From Tistrella mobilis KA081020-065 (GTDB lineage: Bacteria > Pseudomonadota > Alphaproteobacteria > Tistrellales > Tistrellaceae), in assembly GCF_000264455.2 (NCBI RefSeq), contig NC_017956.1, positions 2,958,001 to 3,022,000 on the forward strand: a stretch of DNA of 64,000 nucleotides, in the 5' to 3' direction. A program made the translations under genes and the position numbers. The notes beneath the pieces were generated by a model. That model was not told the origin of the DNA. It was given only the letters and a program-made list of their open reading frames with translations, and ran no database searches. Shown here piece by piece: positions 43,984 to 53,233 of the stretch. Each line of letters begins with the position of its first letter. The stretch's first letter is position 1.

Positions 43984-44392
43984 CGGCCTCACCTGATTTG
44001 CCGGCGCCTGGCTCAGCACCGGATCCGGGGCGCGGCGGCACCGGGTCGTAGCCCGACGTCCCCCACGGATGACACCTCAGGATCCGCCGGAGCGCCAGCC
44101 AGGCGCCATGGACGGGTCCGTGAAGCTGTACCGCCTCGATCGCATAGGCCGAACAGGTCGGCAGATGCCGGCATCGCGGCGGCAGATAGGGTGATATCAC
44201 AAGCTGATAGCCCCGGACGAAGACGATCATCAGCATGGCGAGGCCACGACTGACGATGCCCTGCCGGGGCTTGCGACCGGTGGCGCGGGAACCGCGATCG
44301 CCCGGGCCCGACCGACTCTCGTCATGGCCCGACCGACCTTCGGCCGGCACGACCGGACAGCCGCAACCGGCGTGATGGAGATGGCCGCTCAT
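43976..44392 (-). CDS. yidD: Membrane protein insertion efficiency factor YidD
   Basis: This 138-aa protein has its conserved core in the second half: [34 protein letters not shown] and [21 protein letters not shown]. YidD aids YidC-dependent insertion. The first 50 or so residues are an unconserved His/Arg-rich extension. It overlaps rnpA by 4 nt (ATGA) and yidC by 8 nt. Confidence 0.92.
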   Translation of the reverse strand: MSGHLHHAGCGCPVVPAEGRSGHDESRSGPGDRGSRATGRKPRQGIVSRGLAMLMIVFVRGYQLVISPYLPPRCRHLPTCSAYAIEAVQLHGPVHGAWLALRRILRCHPWGTSGYDPVPPRPGSGAEPGAGKSGEADA

Positions 44393-44886
44393 GCGTCGCC
44401 GTCTCCCGCCGGGCCTGCGGAAACCACAGCCCCGGCGGCCGGGGCCGGCCGCACCTTCCCGCCATCCTCTCCACCGCGCCGGGGGCGCCTGGGCCGCGGC
44501 GCCTTGCGCAGCGCTTCGGCAAGATCGGCCAGCAGGCGGTCATAGTCGCGGTCGACGGTCTGGGTGCGCGCGATCAGCACATAGTCATGCGCCGGCATCG
44601 CATCGGCGATGCAGGCATCGACCGCTGCGCGCAGGCGCCGGCGGGCCCGGTTGCGCGCCACCGAATTGCCGACCTTGCGGCTGGCGGTGAAGCCGACGCG
44701 GACCGAAATCCGTTCGGCGGCACGGGCATCGCGTTCGGCCGCCGTCCAAGGACGGGCCTGCACCACAACCCCCGGCGTCGCCCATTTCATCCCGCTGCGC
44801 GCAGCGGCAAGAAACTCACCGCGGCGCTTCAACCCGGCTGCACCCGCCTTCACCACCCGGCCCTCGAACGATCGGGGCCGCGCCAC
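44389..44886 (-). CDS. rnpA: Ribonuclease P protein component
   Basis: This 165-aa basic protein partners RNase P RNA in tRNA 5' maturation. [14 protein letters not shown] at the start and the RNR motif in [30 protein letters not shown] define the family. The start is uncertain: GTG at 44886 or GTGs at 44856/44853, with no clear RBS for any. The C-terminal Arg/Pro/Gly-rich tail is longer than usual. It lies 49 bp after rpmH. Confidence 0.93.
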   Translation of the reverse strand: MARPRSFEGRVVKAGAAGLKRRGEFLAAARSGMKWATPGVVVQARPWTAAERDARAAERISVRVGFTASRKVGNSVARNRARRRLRAAVDACIADAMPAHDYVLIARTQTVDRDYDRLLADLAEALRKAPRPRRPRRGGEDGGKVRPAPAAGAVVSAGPAGDGDA

Positions 44887-44935
44887 CGCCGGAACCGAAC
44901 GGTCCGGGGTGCGCGGCCCGACGAAGACGGTCCGG

Positions 44936-45070
44936 TCAGGCGCTCAGGCGCTTGCGGCCGCGCGAACGACGGTTGGCCAGCACCTTGCGGCCGCCCACGG
45001 TCGCCATGCGCGACCGGAAGCCATGACGGCGCTTGCGAACGAGCTTGCTCGGCTGATAAGTCCGCTTCAC
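44936..45070 (-). CDS. rpmH: 50S ribosomal protein L34
   Basis: A 44-aa protein with the invariant [46 protein letters not shown] start at 45070 with GGAG eight bases upstream; the longer open frame to 45139 is leader. First gene of the rpmH-rnpA-yidD-yidC operon. Confidence 0.96.
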   Translation of the reverse strand: MKRTYQPSKLVRKRRHGFRSRMATVGGRKVLANRRSRGRKRLSA

Positions 45071-45189
45071 GGTAGGAACTCCATATCTGCTGTGACCGGC
45101 ACTGAGGCCCCGATACCGGCGCCTTTTCATGCGGGTCACGCACGCGCCGGGCGGGCCGCGCCTGCCGGCGAAACCCGAATAACCACGGG

Positions 45190-45218
45190 CTTATACGGGC
45201 ACGCCCCCTGCCTGTCAA
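45190..45218 (-). promoter_or_regulatory. Near-consensus sigma-70 promoter of rpmH operon
   Basis: On the minus strand TTGACA (45218-45213) and TATAAG (45195-45190) are separated by 17 bp, the best promoter match in the window. It implies a 5' leader of about 110 nt before rpmH. Confidence 0.8.
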
Positions 45219-45270
45219 TCGCAAGCGAGGGCCACGATCATCTGTTGCCGCGCGGTGGGTTGCCGAAGCC

Positions 45271-45765
45271 TCAGAAGTCCCCGCTCAGCAGCTGGGCACG
45301 CCGGCGGGCATGGTAGTCGGCATCGATCCGGCCGCGGGCAAGCAGGTCGTCCAGTTCGAACAGGCGGTCTTCCCGCATGCGCTCGTCGGCGCGGGCGGCG
45401 CGGGCGGCATGCAGGGCAAGCAGTTCCCGGCCCGAGAGGTCGGGCGCCGCCTGGGGCAGCGGCCGCATGGCGGTGAGCGGCGGGCAGAAATTGGCGGCAC
45501 GGCCGCGGCCGTCGCGGATCGCATAGCCATAGCCCGCGAAATGATCATCCGGATAGCGATAGGACCAGTGGCGCGCCTCGGCGCAGTCGCGATCCGCGGG
45601 TTCCAGCGACATCACCACCGGCCCCATGCCGTCGGCAGTGGGCTGGTCGCCGACATAATAGCGGTGCTCCACCCGCCCGAGGGTGGAGCGGGTGCCGAAA
45701 TCATGGGGCGAGCAGGCGGCGGTGACGAGGCCTGCAAGAAGGCCGGCGACGAGCCCCGGGCGCAT
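45271..45765 (-). CDS. Putative lipoprotein with SHOCT-like C-terminus
   Basis: This 164-aa protein begins MRPGLVAGLLAGLVTAACSPHDFG, a signal peptide with a lipobox ending in Cys18. The middle region (YYVGDQPTADGMGPVVMSLEPADRDCAEARHWSYRYPDDHFAGYGYAIRDGRGRAANFCPP) is not recognised. The end, REDRLFELDDLLARGRIDADYHARRRAQLLSGDF, resembles a SHOCT oligomerisation motif (LxxLxxxGxIxxxExxxxKxxLL). The start at 45765 has GGAG eight bases upstream. Function unknown; probably envelope-attached. Confidence 0.7.
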   Translation of the reverse strand: MRPGLVAGLLAGLVTAACSPHDFGTRSTLGRVEHRYYVGDQPTADGMGPVVMSLEPADRDCAEARHWSYRYPDDHFAGYGYAIRDGRGRAANFCPPLTAMRPLPQAAPDLSGRELLALHAARAARADERMREDRLFELDDLLARGRIDADYHARRRAQLLSGDF

Positions 45766-45940
45766 GGCGGTTCTCCAGTATGGACCGGTTGTGGGCCGAG
45801 TGTGGCGGCTTCGCCCGGTGCGGGCAAGTGCGGCGACTTGCCCTGGATCAAAGCGGGAGATGCTGCACTGCATCATGCTATCCTGGCGTTCAGGCGACGC
45901 GCCCATCCCCCCCTCACTTCCCGTGGACGACCGAGCGATC

Positions 45941-48679
45941 ATGACCAGACAGAGCCCCGGCCCCCTGACCATCGCCGAGACCGCCTGGCACGCGGTGCCC
46001 CCGGAGACGGCCCTCGCAGCCCTCAATGTCCGGGCCGACGGCCTGGCGGGCGACGAGGCCGCCAGCCGCCTGGCCGCGTTCGGGCCCAATCGCCTGGAGG
46101 CCAAGGCCGGGCGCAGCCTGATCGCCCGGATCGCCGGCCAGTTCCGCGACGTGCTGATCCATGTCCTGCTGGTCTCGGCCGCGATCTCCATCCTGCTCGG
46201 CCATTACGTCGATGCCGGGGTGATCCTGGGCGTGGTGGTGATCAACGCGGTGATCGGCTTCGTTCAGGAAGGCCGGGCCGAAAAGGCGCTGGCGGCGATC
46301 CGCGACATGATCGCACCCCGGGCGGCGGTACTGCGCGGCGGCGTGCGGGTGGGGGTGGATGCGGCCGAACTGGTGCCGGGCGATGTGGTGCTGATCGAGG
46401 CCGGCGACCGGGTGCCCGCCGATCTGCGCCTGCTGGATGCAGCCGGGCTGCATGTCGATGAAAGCGCACTGACCGGCGAGTCGGTGCCGGTTTCCAAATC
46501 CACCACCCCCACTCACCCCGAGGCCGCCCTGGCGGACCGCGTCTGCATGGCCTATTCCGGCACCATGACCACGGCCGGCCAGGCGCGTGGGCTGGTGGTC
46601 GCCACCGGCTCCGCCACCGAAATCGGCCGGATCGGCCGGATGATCGAGACGGTGGAGACGCTGGAGACCCCGCTGGTCCGCCAGATGGCCGGATTCGGCC
46701 GCCGGCTGTCGGCGGTGATCCTGGCGATGTCGGCCGTGGTCTTCGCGGTGGCGGTGGGCTTGCGCGGCTATGCCTTCGACGACGCTTTCATGGCGGTGGT
46801 GGGGCTTGCGGTGTCGGCCATCCCCGAGGGGCTGCCGGCGGTCATGACCATCACGCTCGCGATCGGCGTGCAGCGCATGGCCCGGCGCCGCGCGATCGTG
46901 CGCCGCCTGCCGGCGGTCGAAACCCTGGGCGCGATCGGGGTGATCTGTTCCGACAAGACCGGCACGCTGACCGCGAACGAGATGACGGTGCGCGACTGCG
47001 TGCTGGCCGAGGGGCGGCTTGCGGTCGAAGGCCATGGCTACGATCCCGACGGACGGGTTGCGACCGAGGCCGGCGAGGACCCCGCCACCGCGGCGGCGGC
47101 CGTGCTTGCCGATCTCGCCCTGGCCGGGCTGCTCTGCAACGACGCCCGGCTGTTCGCCGATGAAGAGGGCCGTTGGCGGGTCGAGGGCGACCCGATGGAG
47201 GCGGCCCTGGTGCGCCTGGCCGCCAAGGCCGGGCTCGACCCGGACCAGACCCGCGCCGCGCGGCCGCGGATCGGGCTGATCCCCTTCGACAGCCGCCATC
47301 GCTGGATGGCGAGCCTGCATGCCGGCACCGACGATCCCGGGCCGCTGCTCTGCGTGAAGGGCGCCCCCGAAGTGCTGATCGGCCTGTGCGAGGCGGAAGC
47401 CATCGGCATCGATGCCGGGATCGGCACCCGCCCGATCGACCGGCCGGCCTGGGAGGCCGAAGTCGAGGCCCTGGCGGGGCGCGGCCGGCGAGTGCTGGCG
47501 ATCGCTGCCCGCCGCCTGAGCGCAGGCGCCGGAATGCCCGCCGCGGGCGAGATCGGCCAGGGGCTGGTGCTGCTGGGCCTGGTCGGCATGATCGATCCGC
47601 CGCGCCCGGCGGCGGTGGAAGCGCTGGCCGCGGCGCGCAGCGCCGGCATCAAGGTCAAGATGATCACCGGCGATCATGCGGTCACGGCCGCCGCCATCGC
47701 CCGCGACATGGGCATGGACGTCACCCATCCGCCGGCGACCGGTGCCGAGCTGGATGCCGCCGATGCCGAGACCTTCGCGAAGCTTGCCCACGAGCGCCAG
47801 GTCTTCGCCCGGGTCAGCCCCGAACACAAGCTGCGGCTGGTGGAGGCCCTGCAGGCGAAAGGCGCCGTGGTCGCGATGACCGGCGACGGCGTCAACGACG
47901 CCCCGGCACTGAAGCGCGCCGATGTCGGCGTCGCCATGGGCAACAAGGGAACCGAGGCAGCCAAGCAGGCGGCGCAGATGGTGCTGGCCGATGACGATTT
48001 CGCCTCGATCGTGGCGGCGATCCGCGAGGGCCGCACGGTCTATGACAATCTGCGCAAGGTGATCGCCTGGACCCTGCCCACCAATGGCGGCGAGGCCATG
48101 GCGATCGTGGCCGCCATCATCCTGGGCCTGACCCTGCCGCTGACCGCGGTGCAGATCCTGTGGATCAACATGATCACCGCCGTGGGCCTTGGCCTGACGC
48201 TCGCCTTCGAGCCGACCGAGCCCGCCGCCATGCGCCGGCCGCCCCGCGCCGCCGATGCGCCGCTGGTGACGCCCTTCCTGTTCTGGCGGATCGGCTTCGT
48301 GTCCCTTCTGTTCGTCATCGGCACCTTCACCGTCTTCCATCTGGGCGAGGCGCGCGGGCTGGGGCTGGAGGGAGCCCGGACCCTGGTGGTGAATGCGGTG
48401 GTGGCGATGGAGATCTTCTATCTCTTCGCCGTGCGCTACATGGCCGGGCCCTCGCTGACGCTGACCGGCATCATGGGCACGCGGGCGGTGCTGACCGGCA
48501 TCGCCGTCACCGTCGCCGCCCAGGCCGCCTTCACCTGGTGGCCGCCGATGAACCGGCTGTTCCAGACCGTGCCGCTGGGCCCGGTCGAGATCCTGATCGC
48601 CACCGGCGCCGGTGTCTCCCTCTTCGCGGTGATCGAGATCGAAAAGCGCATCACGCGGCTGATAACCCGCCGGCACTGA
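45941..48679 (+). CDS. P-type cation-transporting ATPase (P2-type, Ca2+/Na+-like)
   Basis: This 912-aa inner-membrane pump has an N-terminal cation_ATPase_N domain (HAVPPETALAALNVRADGLAGDEAASRLAAFGPNRLE) and an actuator with DESALTGESVPVSKS. M4 is SAIPEGLPAVMTITLAIGVQRMARRRAIVRRLPAVETLGAIGVICSDKTGTLTANEMTV, with the phosphorylated Asp338. KGAPEVLI lies in the nucleotide domain, MTGDGVNDAPALKRADVGVAMG in the hinge, and the C-terminal cation_ATPase_C helices follow. PEGLP places it in the P2 (SERCA/PMR1/Na-pump) group; the exact ion is not determinable. It stands divergent from the lipoprotein gene. Confidence 0.9.
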   Translation: MTRQSPGPLTIAETAWHAVPPETALAALNVRADGLAGDEAASRLAAFGPNRLEAKAGRSLIARIAGQFRDVLIHVLLVSAAISILLGHYVDAGVILGVVVINAVIGFVQEGRAEKALAAIRDMIAPRAAVLRGGVRVGVDAAELVPGDVVLIEAGDRVPADLRLLDAAGLHVDESALTGESVPVSKSTTPTHPEAALADRVCMAYSGTMTTAGQARGLVVATGSATEIGRIGRMIETVETLETPLVRQMAGFGRRLSAVILAMSAVVFAVAVGLRGYAFDDAFMAVVGLAVSAIPEGLPAVMTITLAIGVQRMARRRAIVRRLPAVETLGAIGVICSDKTGTLTANEMTVRDCVLAEGRLAVEGHGYDPDGRVATEAGEDPATAAAAVLADLALAGLLCNDARLFADEEGRWRVEGDPMEAALVRLAAKAGLDPDQTRAARPRIGLIPFDSRHRWMASLHAGTDDPGPLLCVKGAPEVLIGLCEAEAIGIDAGIGTRPIDRPAWEAEVEALAGRGRRVLAIAARRLSAGAGMPAAGEIGQGLVLLGLVGMIDPPRPAAVEALAAARSAGIKVKMITGDHAVTAAAIARDMGMDVTHPPATGAELDAADAETFAKLAHERQVFARVSPEHKLRLVEALQAKGAVVAMTGDGVNDAPALKRADVGVAMGNKGTEAAKQAAQMVLADDDFASIVAAIREGRTVYDNLRKVIAWTLPTNGGEAMAIVAAIILGLTLPLTAVQILWINMITAVGLGLTLAFEPTEPAAMRRPPRAADAPLVTPFLFWRIGFVSLLFVIGTFTVFHLGEARGLGLEGARTLVVNAVVAMEIFYLFAVRYMAGPSLTLTGIMGTRAVLTGIAVTVAAQAAFTWWPPMNRLFQTVPLGPVEILIATGAGVSLFAVIEIEKRITRLITRRH

Positions 48680-48787
48680 TCCACCGGCGCAGACCGGGCT
48701 CGCGCGGCGATCACGGCAAGTTTATTGGCGGGCGGGTCGGGCGGTCGCTACATCTGGATGAGGGGCGACCATCCCGGCCGCCCGCCG

Positions 48788-49558
48788 ATGGACCCGCCGC
48801 CGATGACCATGTGCCGCAACCCCCGGGATCCCGAGACAGATGGCCGCCGCCCGCTGCTGCGCTGCCTGCCGCTCGCGATCCTGGTGGCTGCCCTGGCGCT
48901 GGCGCTGGCCGGCGGGCTGCATCATCAGCTGACGCTCGAGGCCCTGACCCGCCATCACGACCGGATCACCGGGCTGATCGAGACCCATCCGCTGGCGGCG
49001 ATCGCCGGCTTCTGCCTGGTCTATGCCGTGTCGGTCGCCATCTCGCTGCCGGGTGCTGCATTGCTGAGCCTGGCGGCGGGGGTGTTTTTCGGCGTGCAGC
49101 TGGGCCTCGCCATCGTATTGGTGGCGGCGACCGCCGGCGCGGTGACGGTCTTCCTCGCAGCCCGCGGCGCGCTCCGGCCGCTGATGCTGCGCCATACCGG
49201 CGCGAAGCTCTGCCGCATGGAGACCGGTTTCCGGCGCAATGCCACCAGCTATCTGCTGTTTCTGCGGCTGATGCCGGTCTTCCCCTTCTTCCTGGTCAAT
49301 GTCGCCCCGGCCCTGTTCGGCATGCGGCTTCTGCCCTATGCGGCGGTGACGCTGATCGGCATCGTGCCGGGGGCGCTGGTCTATGTGTCGCTGGGCGCGG
49401 GGCTGGGTCAGGTGATCGCCGAGGGCCGGGTGCCGGATCTGGCCGATCTGATGACCGTCGAGATCATGGCCGGGCTGTCGGGGCTTGCGGTGCTTGCCCT
49501 GCTGCCGGCTTTGGTGTCGCATGTGAAGGCCCGCCGCGCCGCACGGAGACGCCCATGA
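48788..49558 (+). CDS. TVP38/TMEM64 (DedA-like) family membrane protein
   Basis: This is an approximately 256-aa polytopic protein of the VTT/SNARE-associated family. It has LPLAILVAALALALAGGLHHQ, then AISLPGAALLSLAAGVFFGVQLGLAIVLVAATAGAVTVFLAARGALRP (the G-x-G re-entrant region), RNATSYLLFLRLMPVFPFFLVNVAPALFGMRLLPYAAVTLIGIVPGALVYVSLGAGLGQ and a final helix. The start is unclear; ATGs occur at 48758, 48788, 48803 and 48809 without a good RBS. Its stop overlaps the oxidoreductase ATG (ATGA), a pairing common in proteobacteria. Confidence 0.87.
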   Translation: MDPPPMTMCRNPRDPETDGRRPLLRCLPLAILVAALALALAGGLHHQLTLEALTRHHDRITGLIETHPLAAIAGFCLVYAVSVAISLPGAALLSLAAGVFFGVQLGLAIVLVAATAGAVTVFLAARGALRPLMLRHTGAKLCRMETGFRRNATSYLLFLRLMPVFPFFLVNVAPALFGMRLLPYAAVTLIGIVPGALVYVSLGAGLGQVIAEGRVPDLADLMTVEIMAGLSGLAVLALLPALVSHVKARRAARRRP

Positions 49559-51015
49559 CCAGCCCCGAGCGGATGCTCGACACCGACATCTGCGTGATCG
49601 GCGCCGGCGCGGCGGGGTTGAGCGTCGCCGCAGGCGCCGTGCAGATGGGCGCGCGCGTGGTGCTGGTTGAACGCAATCGCATGGGTGGCGACTGCCTGAA
49701 CGTCGGCTGCATCCCCTCCAAGGCGCTGATCGCACGGGCGCGGGCGGTGGCCGAGGCGGCGCGCTGGCCGGAGCTGGGTCTCTCCGGTGCCGCGCCCATG
49801 GTCGATTTCAGGGCAGTGAAGGACGGCATTGCGCAGGTGATCGCCGGCATCGCCCCGCATGATTCACCCGAACGCTTCCGCAGCCTGGGCGTCGAAGTGA
49901 TCGAAGCCGATGCCCGGTTTCTGGACCGCAACCGGCTGATGGCGGGCGACCGGATCGTCACCGCCCGGCGCTTCGTGATCGCCACCGGATCCCGCCCGGC
50001 CCTGCCGCCGATCGAGGGGCTGGAGCGGGTGGTGGTCCACACCAACGAGACCATCTTCAGCGACCGGATGCAGCCCGAACATCTGGTGGTGCTGGGCGGC
50101 GGGCCGGTGGGGGTGGAGATGGCCCAGGCCCATCGCCGGCTGGGATCGGCGGTCACCCTCGTCACCTCGGGCAGCCTGCTGCCGACCGAGGATCCGGAGC
50201 TGGTGGCGGTGATCCGCGCGCGCCTGCTGGCCGAGGGCGTGGTGGTGCTGGAACAGGCCCGCGCCGTGGCCGCCCGGCCACGAAGTTCCGGCGACGGGGT
50301 GCGGCTGCATCTGGCGGGATCCGCCGGTGCGGGGCAGGTGGTGGAGGGCGACCAGCTTCTGGTTGCGACCGGCCGCAGGCCGGTGACCGAGGGGCTCGAC
50401 CTCGCGGCAGCCGGCGTCGAGGTCGATGCCGGCGGCATCCGGGTCGATGCGCGGCTGCGCACCAGCAATGGCCGGATCTTCGCCATCGGTGACTGCATCG
50501 GCGGCATCGATGGCGCGGCACCGCAGCGCTTCACCCATCTGGCCGGTCATCATGCCGGCATCGTGATCCGCCAGGCGCTGTTCCGCCTGCCGGCCAGGGT
50601 GGAGACCCGGGCGGTGCCGCGGGTGATCTTCACCGATCCGGAACTTGCCCGGGTCGGCCCGACCGAGGCCGAGGCCCGCGCCATACATGGCGACATCCGG
50701 GTGCTGCGCTGGCCCTTCGCCGAGGTCGACCGCGCCCGCACCGAGGAGCGCACCGACGGGCTGGTCAAGGTTCTGGTCGGGCGCCGCGGCCGTATTCTGG
50801 GCGCCGGGATCGTGGGCGAAGGCGCGGGCGAGCTGCTGCAAAGCTGGGAACTGGCGATCCGCGAGAAGCTGAAGATCGGTGCCATGGCCGGGCTGATCAC
50901 CGCCTATCCCACCCGCGCCGAGGCCTCGAAACGCGCTGCCGGCCAGGCCTTCACCGAGCTGCTGTTCGGCAGCCGCAGCCGCCGTCTGGTGCGGCTGCTG
51001 CTGCGGCTGCCCTGA
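49555..51015 (+). CDS. FAD-dependent pyridine nucleotide-disulfide oxidoreductase (mercuric reductase/lipoamide dehydrogenase-like)
   Basis: This 486-aa class-I flavoprotein has an FAD-binding CVIGAGAAGLSVAAGAVQMGARVVLVE, the redox-active disulfide in GGDCLNVGCIPSKALI, an NAD(P)-binding LVVLGGGPVGVEMAQAHRRLGSAVTLV, and FAIGDCIGG. The dimerisation domain ends ITAYPTRAEASKRAAGQAF, lacking the His-Glu pair (HPT..E) needed by lipoamide dehydrogenase and also the MerA C-terminal cysteines. It therefore probably reduces another substrate. Translationally coupled to the TVP38 gene; a shared membrane-redox role is inferred. Confidence 0.87.
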   Translation: MTSPERMLDTDICVIGAGAAGLSVAAGAVQMGARVVLVERNRMGGDCLNVGCIPSKALIARARAVAEAARWPELGLSGAAPMVDFRAVKDGIAQVIAGIAPHDSPERFRSLGVEVIEADARFLDRNRLMAGDRIVTARRFVIATGSRPALPPIEGLERVVVHTNETIFSDRMQPEHLVVLGGGPVGVEMAQAHRRLGSAVTLVTSGSLLPTEDPELVAVIRARLLAEGVVVLEQARAVAARPRSSGDGVRLHLAGSAGAGQVVEGDQLLVATGRRPVTEGLDLAAAGVEVDAGGIRVDARLRTSNGRIFAIGDCIGGIDGAAPQRFTHLAGHHAGIVIRQALFRLPARVETRAVPRVIFTDPELARVGPTEAEARAIHGDIRVLRWPFAEVDRARTEERTDGLVKVLVGRRGRILGAGIVGEGAGELLQSWELAIREKLKIGAMAGLITAYPTRAEASKRAAGQAFTELLFGSRSRRLVRLLLRLP

Positions 51016-51033
51016 CCGCGAAGGGTGATCCTT

Positions 51034-52491
51034 ATGCCCGACAGCAGGCCCCGCCGCCGTTTTCGTCTGCCCTTCGTCGACAGCCTGTCGGGCCGGCTGC
51101 TGCTGCTGACCGTGATCTTCGTGATCCTGGGCGAGGTGCTGATCTATCTGCCCTCGATCGCCCGCTTTCGCCTGGTCTTCCTGGAGGCCCGGCTTGCCGC
51201 GGCCCATCTGGCCAGTCTGGCGCTGGAAGATCGCGACATGGAGGTGACGCCGGGGCTGGAGAAGGTGCTGCTCGACAATTCCATGGTTGTCGCCGTCACG
51301 CTCAGCCGCCCGGGCCGGCCGGATCTGATGCTGGGCGAGCTGGCGCCGGCCGCCCGGACCGTGGATCTGCGCCAGCAGACCCCGTTCACGCTGATCCGCG
51401 ATGCGCTCGACTGTCTGCTGAAAACCGAACCCCGGCTGATCCAGGTGATCGGCCCGGCGCCGATGGCGCCCGAGATGATGGTCGACGTGCTGTTCCAGGA
51501 ACGCGATCTGCGCGACGAGATGCGCGCCTATTCGATCCGCATCCTGACCCTGACCATCGTGCTGTCGGCGATCGTGGCCGCCCTGCTCTACGCAGCCATC
51601 GAACGGCTGATGGTGCGGCCCATGCGCCAGATGGCGGCCGCGGTGATCGCCTTCCGCGAGGCGCCGGAAGATCCGGCCCGGATGATGCCGACCTCGGGGC
51701 GCAGCGACGAAATCGGCATCGTGCAGCGGGAACTGGCGATGATGCAGCAGAGCGTGCGCCGGGCGCTGGAACAGAAAAGCCGGCTGGCGGGGCTGGGTGC
51801 AGCGGTCGCCAGGCTGAACCACGACCTGCGCAACCTGCTCTCGACCGCGCTGCTCAATGCCGACCGGATCGAGCGCGAGGCAAGCCCCGCGGTGCGCCGG
51901 CTGCTGCCGCCGATGATCACCGCGCTCGACCGGGCGATCACGCTTTGCGGCCGGTCCCTGGGCTTCGCCACCACCGAGACGCCGGCCCCCGACAGAACCC
52001 GGCTCGATCTGGCGCAGGTGGTGGACGAGGTGCTGGCGACCGTTGAACCCGACCCGCCGGCCGCCCCCGACGATCCGCTGCTGCCGGCCGCCGATCCCGG
52101 GCCGATCGCCCGGACCTGCGCCATACCGGCCGGCACCATGGTGTCGGCCGACCATGACCTTCTCTACCGGATCCTGGCCAATCTGGTGCGCAATGCGCTG
52201 GAGGCGATGCAGGCGACCACACCGCCGCCCGACGGCCACCGGCTGGTGGTTGCCATCGGCCGCGGCAGCGGGGACGAGATCGCGATCCGGGTCGACGATA
52301 CCGGGCCGGGCCTGCCGTCCAAGGCGGCCGCCCATCTCTTCGAGCCCTTCACCGGCTCAGCCCGGCCGGGCGGCACCGGGCTGGGGCTGGTGATCGCCCG
52401 CGATCTGGCCCGCGCCCATGGCGGCGATCTGACCCTGGACTCGACCGGGCCCGAGGGCACCCGCTTCACCCTGCACCTGCCGGTCAGGTAG
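51034..52491 (+). CDS. Orphan sensor histidine kinase with HAMP domain
   Basis: This 485-aa kinase has a first membrane helix LLLLTVIFVILGEVLIYLPSIARF, a sensor region of about 120 residues, a second helix ILTLTIVLSAIVAALLYAAIERLMV and HAMP. The H-box is LNHDLRNLLSTALLNADRIE (HDLRN, an H-box variant), with N-box ILANLVRNALEAM, G1 RVDDTGPGLPSKAA and G2 GGTGLGLVIARDLARAHGG. It follows the oxidoreductase by 18 bp. No response regulator gene is adjacent. Confidence 0.88.
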   Translation: MPDSRPRRRFRLPFVDSLSGRLLLLTVIFVILGEVLIYLPSIARFRLVFLEARLAAAHLASLALEDRDMEVTPGLEKVLLDNSMVVAVTLSRPGRPDLMLGELAPAARTVDLRQQTPFTLIRDALDCLLKTEPRLIQVIGPAPMAPEMMVDVLFQERDLRDEMRAYSIRILTLTIVLSAIVAALLYAAIERLMVRPMRQMAAAVIAFREAPEDPARMMPTSGRSDEIGIVQRELAMMQQSVRRALEQKSRLAGLGAAVARLNHDLRNLLSTALLNADRIEREASPAVRRLLPPMITALDRAITLCGRSLGFATTETPAPDRTRLDLAQVVDEVLATVEPDPPAAPDDPLLPAADPGPIARTCAIPAGTMVSADHDLLYRILANLVRNALEAMQATTPPPDGHRLVVAIGRGSGDEIAIRVDDTGPGLPSKAAAHLFEPFTGSARPGGTGLGLVIARDLARAHGGDLTLDSTGPEGTRFTLHLPVR

Positions 52492-52513
52492 CCCCGCCTC
52501 TGTCAGACGGATG

Positions 52514-53203
52514 TCAGACGGAGGCTACCCGGATCAGCATGAAGCCGTCATGGCCCTTCACGCCCACGGTCTGCAGCACCGTCGCCTCAAGCCGCGGATC
52601 GGCCGCGACCATGCCGGTGAAGCTGCGCACGCCCTGTACCGAGGCATCGCCATCGGGATCGGTGACCCGCCCGTCGCGCACCACATTGTCGGCCAGGATC
52701 ACCGAACCCGGCCTGACCAGCATCATCGACCAGTCGAGATAGACCGGGTTCGACGGCTTGTCGGCATCGATGAAGATCAGGTCGAAGGGCGGCTCGGACC
52801 CGTCTTCGACCGCAGCAGCAAGATCGGGCAGATGATCATGGGCCGGGCCCACGCGCAGATCGATCCGGTCCATCACCCCGGCGGCCGTGAGGTTGGCGCG
52901 CGCGACATCGGCATGATGCGGATTGAATTCCAGCGTCACCACCCGCCCCGCCGGCCCCAGCGCCCGTGCAAGATGCAGGGTGCTGTAGCCGCCGAGCGTG
53001 CCGATCTCCAGCACCCGCCGCGCGCCGACCATCTTCGCGACCATCCCCAGAAACCGGGCCTGAAGCGGCGAGACGTCGTGGGGCGGCAGGCCGGCTGCGG
53101 CATTGGCGGCAAGCGCCGCTTCCCCCGCCGGGTCCACCGGCAGCAGGTGGTCGGCAAACCAGAGGTCGACCGCCTGCCAGCGATCGGGGTCGGTCGAAGT
53201 CAT
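52514..53203 (-). CDS. SAM-dependent O-methyltransferase (family 3, caffeoyl-CoA OMT-like)
   Basis: This 229-aa class-I methyltransferase has ARRVLEIGTLGGYSTLHLARALGPAGRVVTLEFNPHHADVARANL (SAM motif I and the acidic loop), DLRVGPAHDHLPDL, and FDLIFIDADKPSNPVYLDWSMMLVRPGSVILADNVVRDGRV, where the Asp and Asn are metal ligands in this family. The substrate is probably a catechol-like small molecule, unknown. The stop region carries an 11-bp tandem duplication (52501-52522). Confidence 0.9.
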   Translation of the reverse strand: MTSTDPDRWQAVDLWFADHLLPVDPAGEAALAANAAAGLPPHDVSPLQARFLGMVAKMVGARRVLEIGTLGGYSTLHLARALGPAGRVVTLEFNPHHADVARANLTAAGVMDRIDLRVGPAHDHLPDLAAAVEDGSEPPFDLIFIDADKPSNPVYLDWSMMLVRPGSVILADNVVRDGRVTDPDGDASVQGVRSFTGMVAADPRLEATVLQTVGVKGHDGFMLIRVASV

Positions 53204-53233
53204 GGGGCACAGGCTCCGCGGGTGGAGAGAAGA

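Noticed and set aside
45914-48676. 920-aa minus-strand frame opposite the P-type ATPase
   Set aside because: The plus frame holds every P-type ATPase motif; the minus translation is His/Gln/Arg/Gly-rich with no domain.
48160-49554. 465-codon plus-strand extension upstream of the flavin oxidoreductase
   Set aside because: It runs through the P-type ATPase and TVP38 genes in another frame. The ATG at 49555 with GGAG and the ATGA overlap is the real start.
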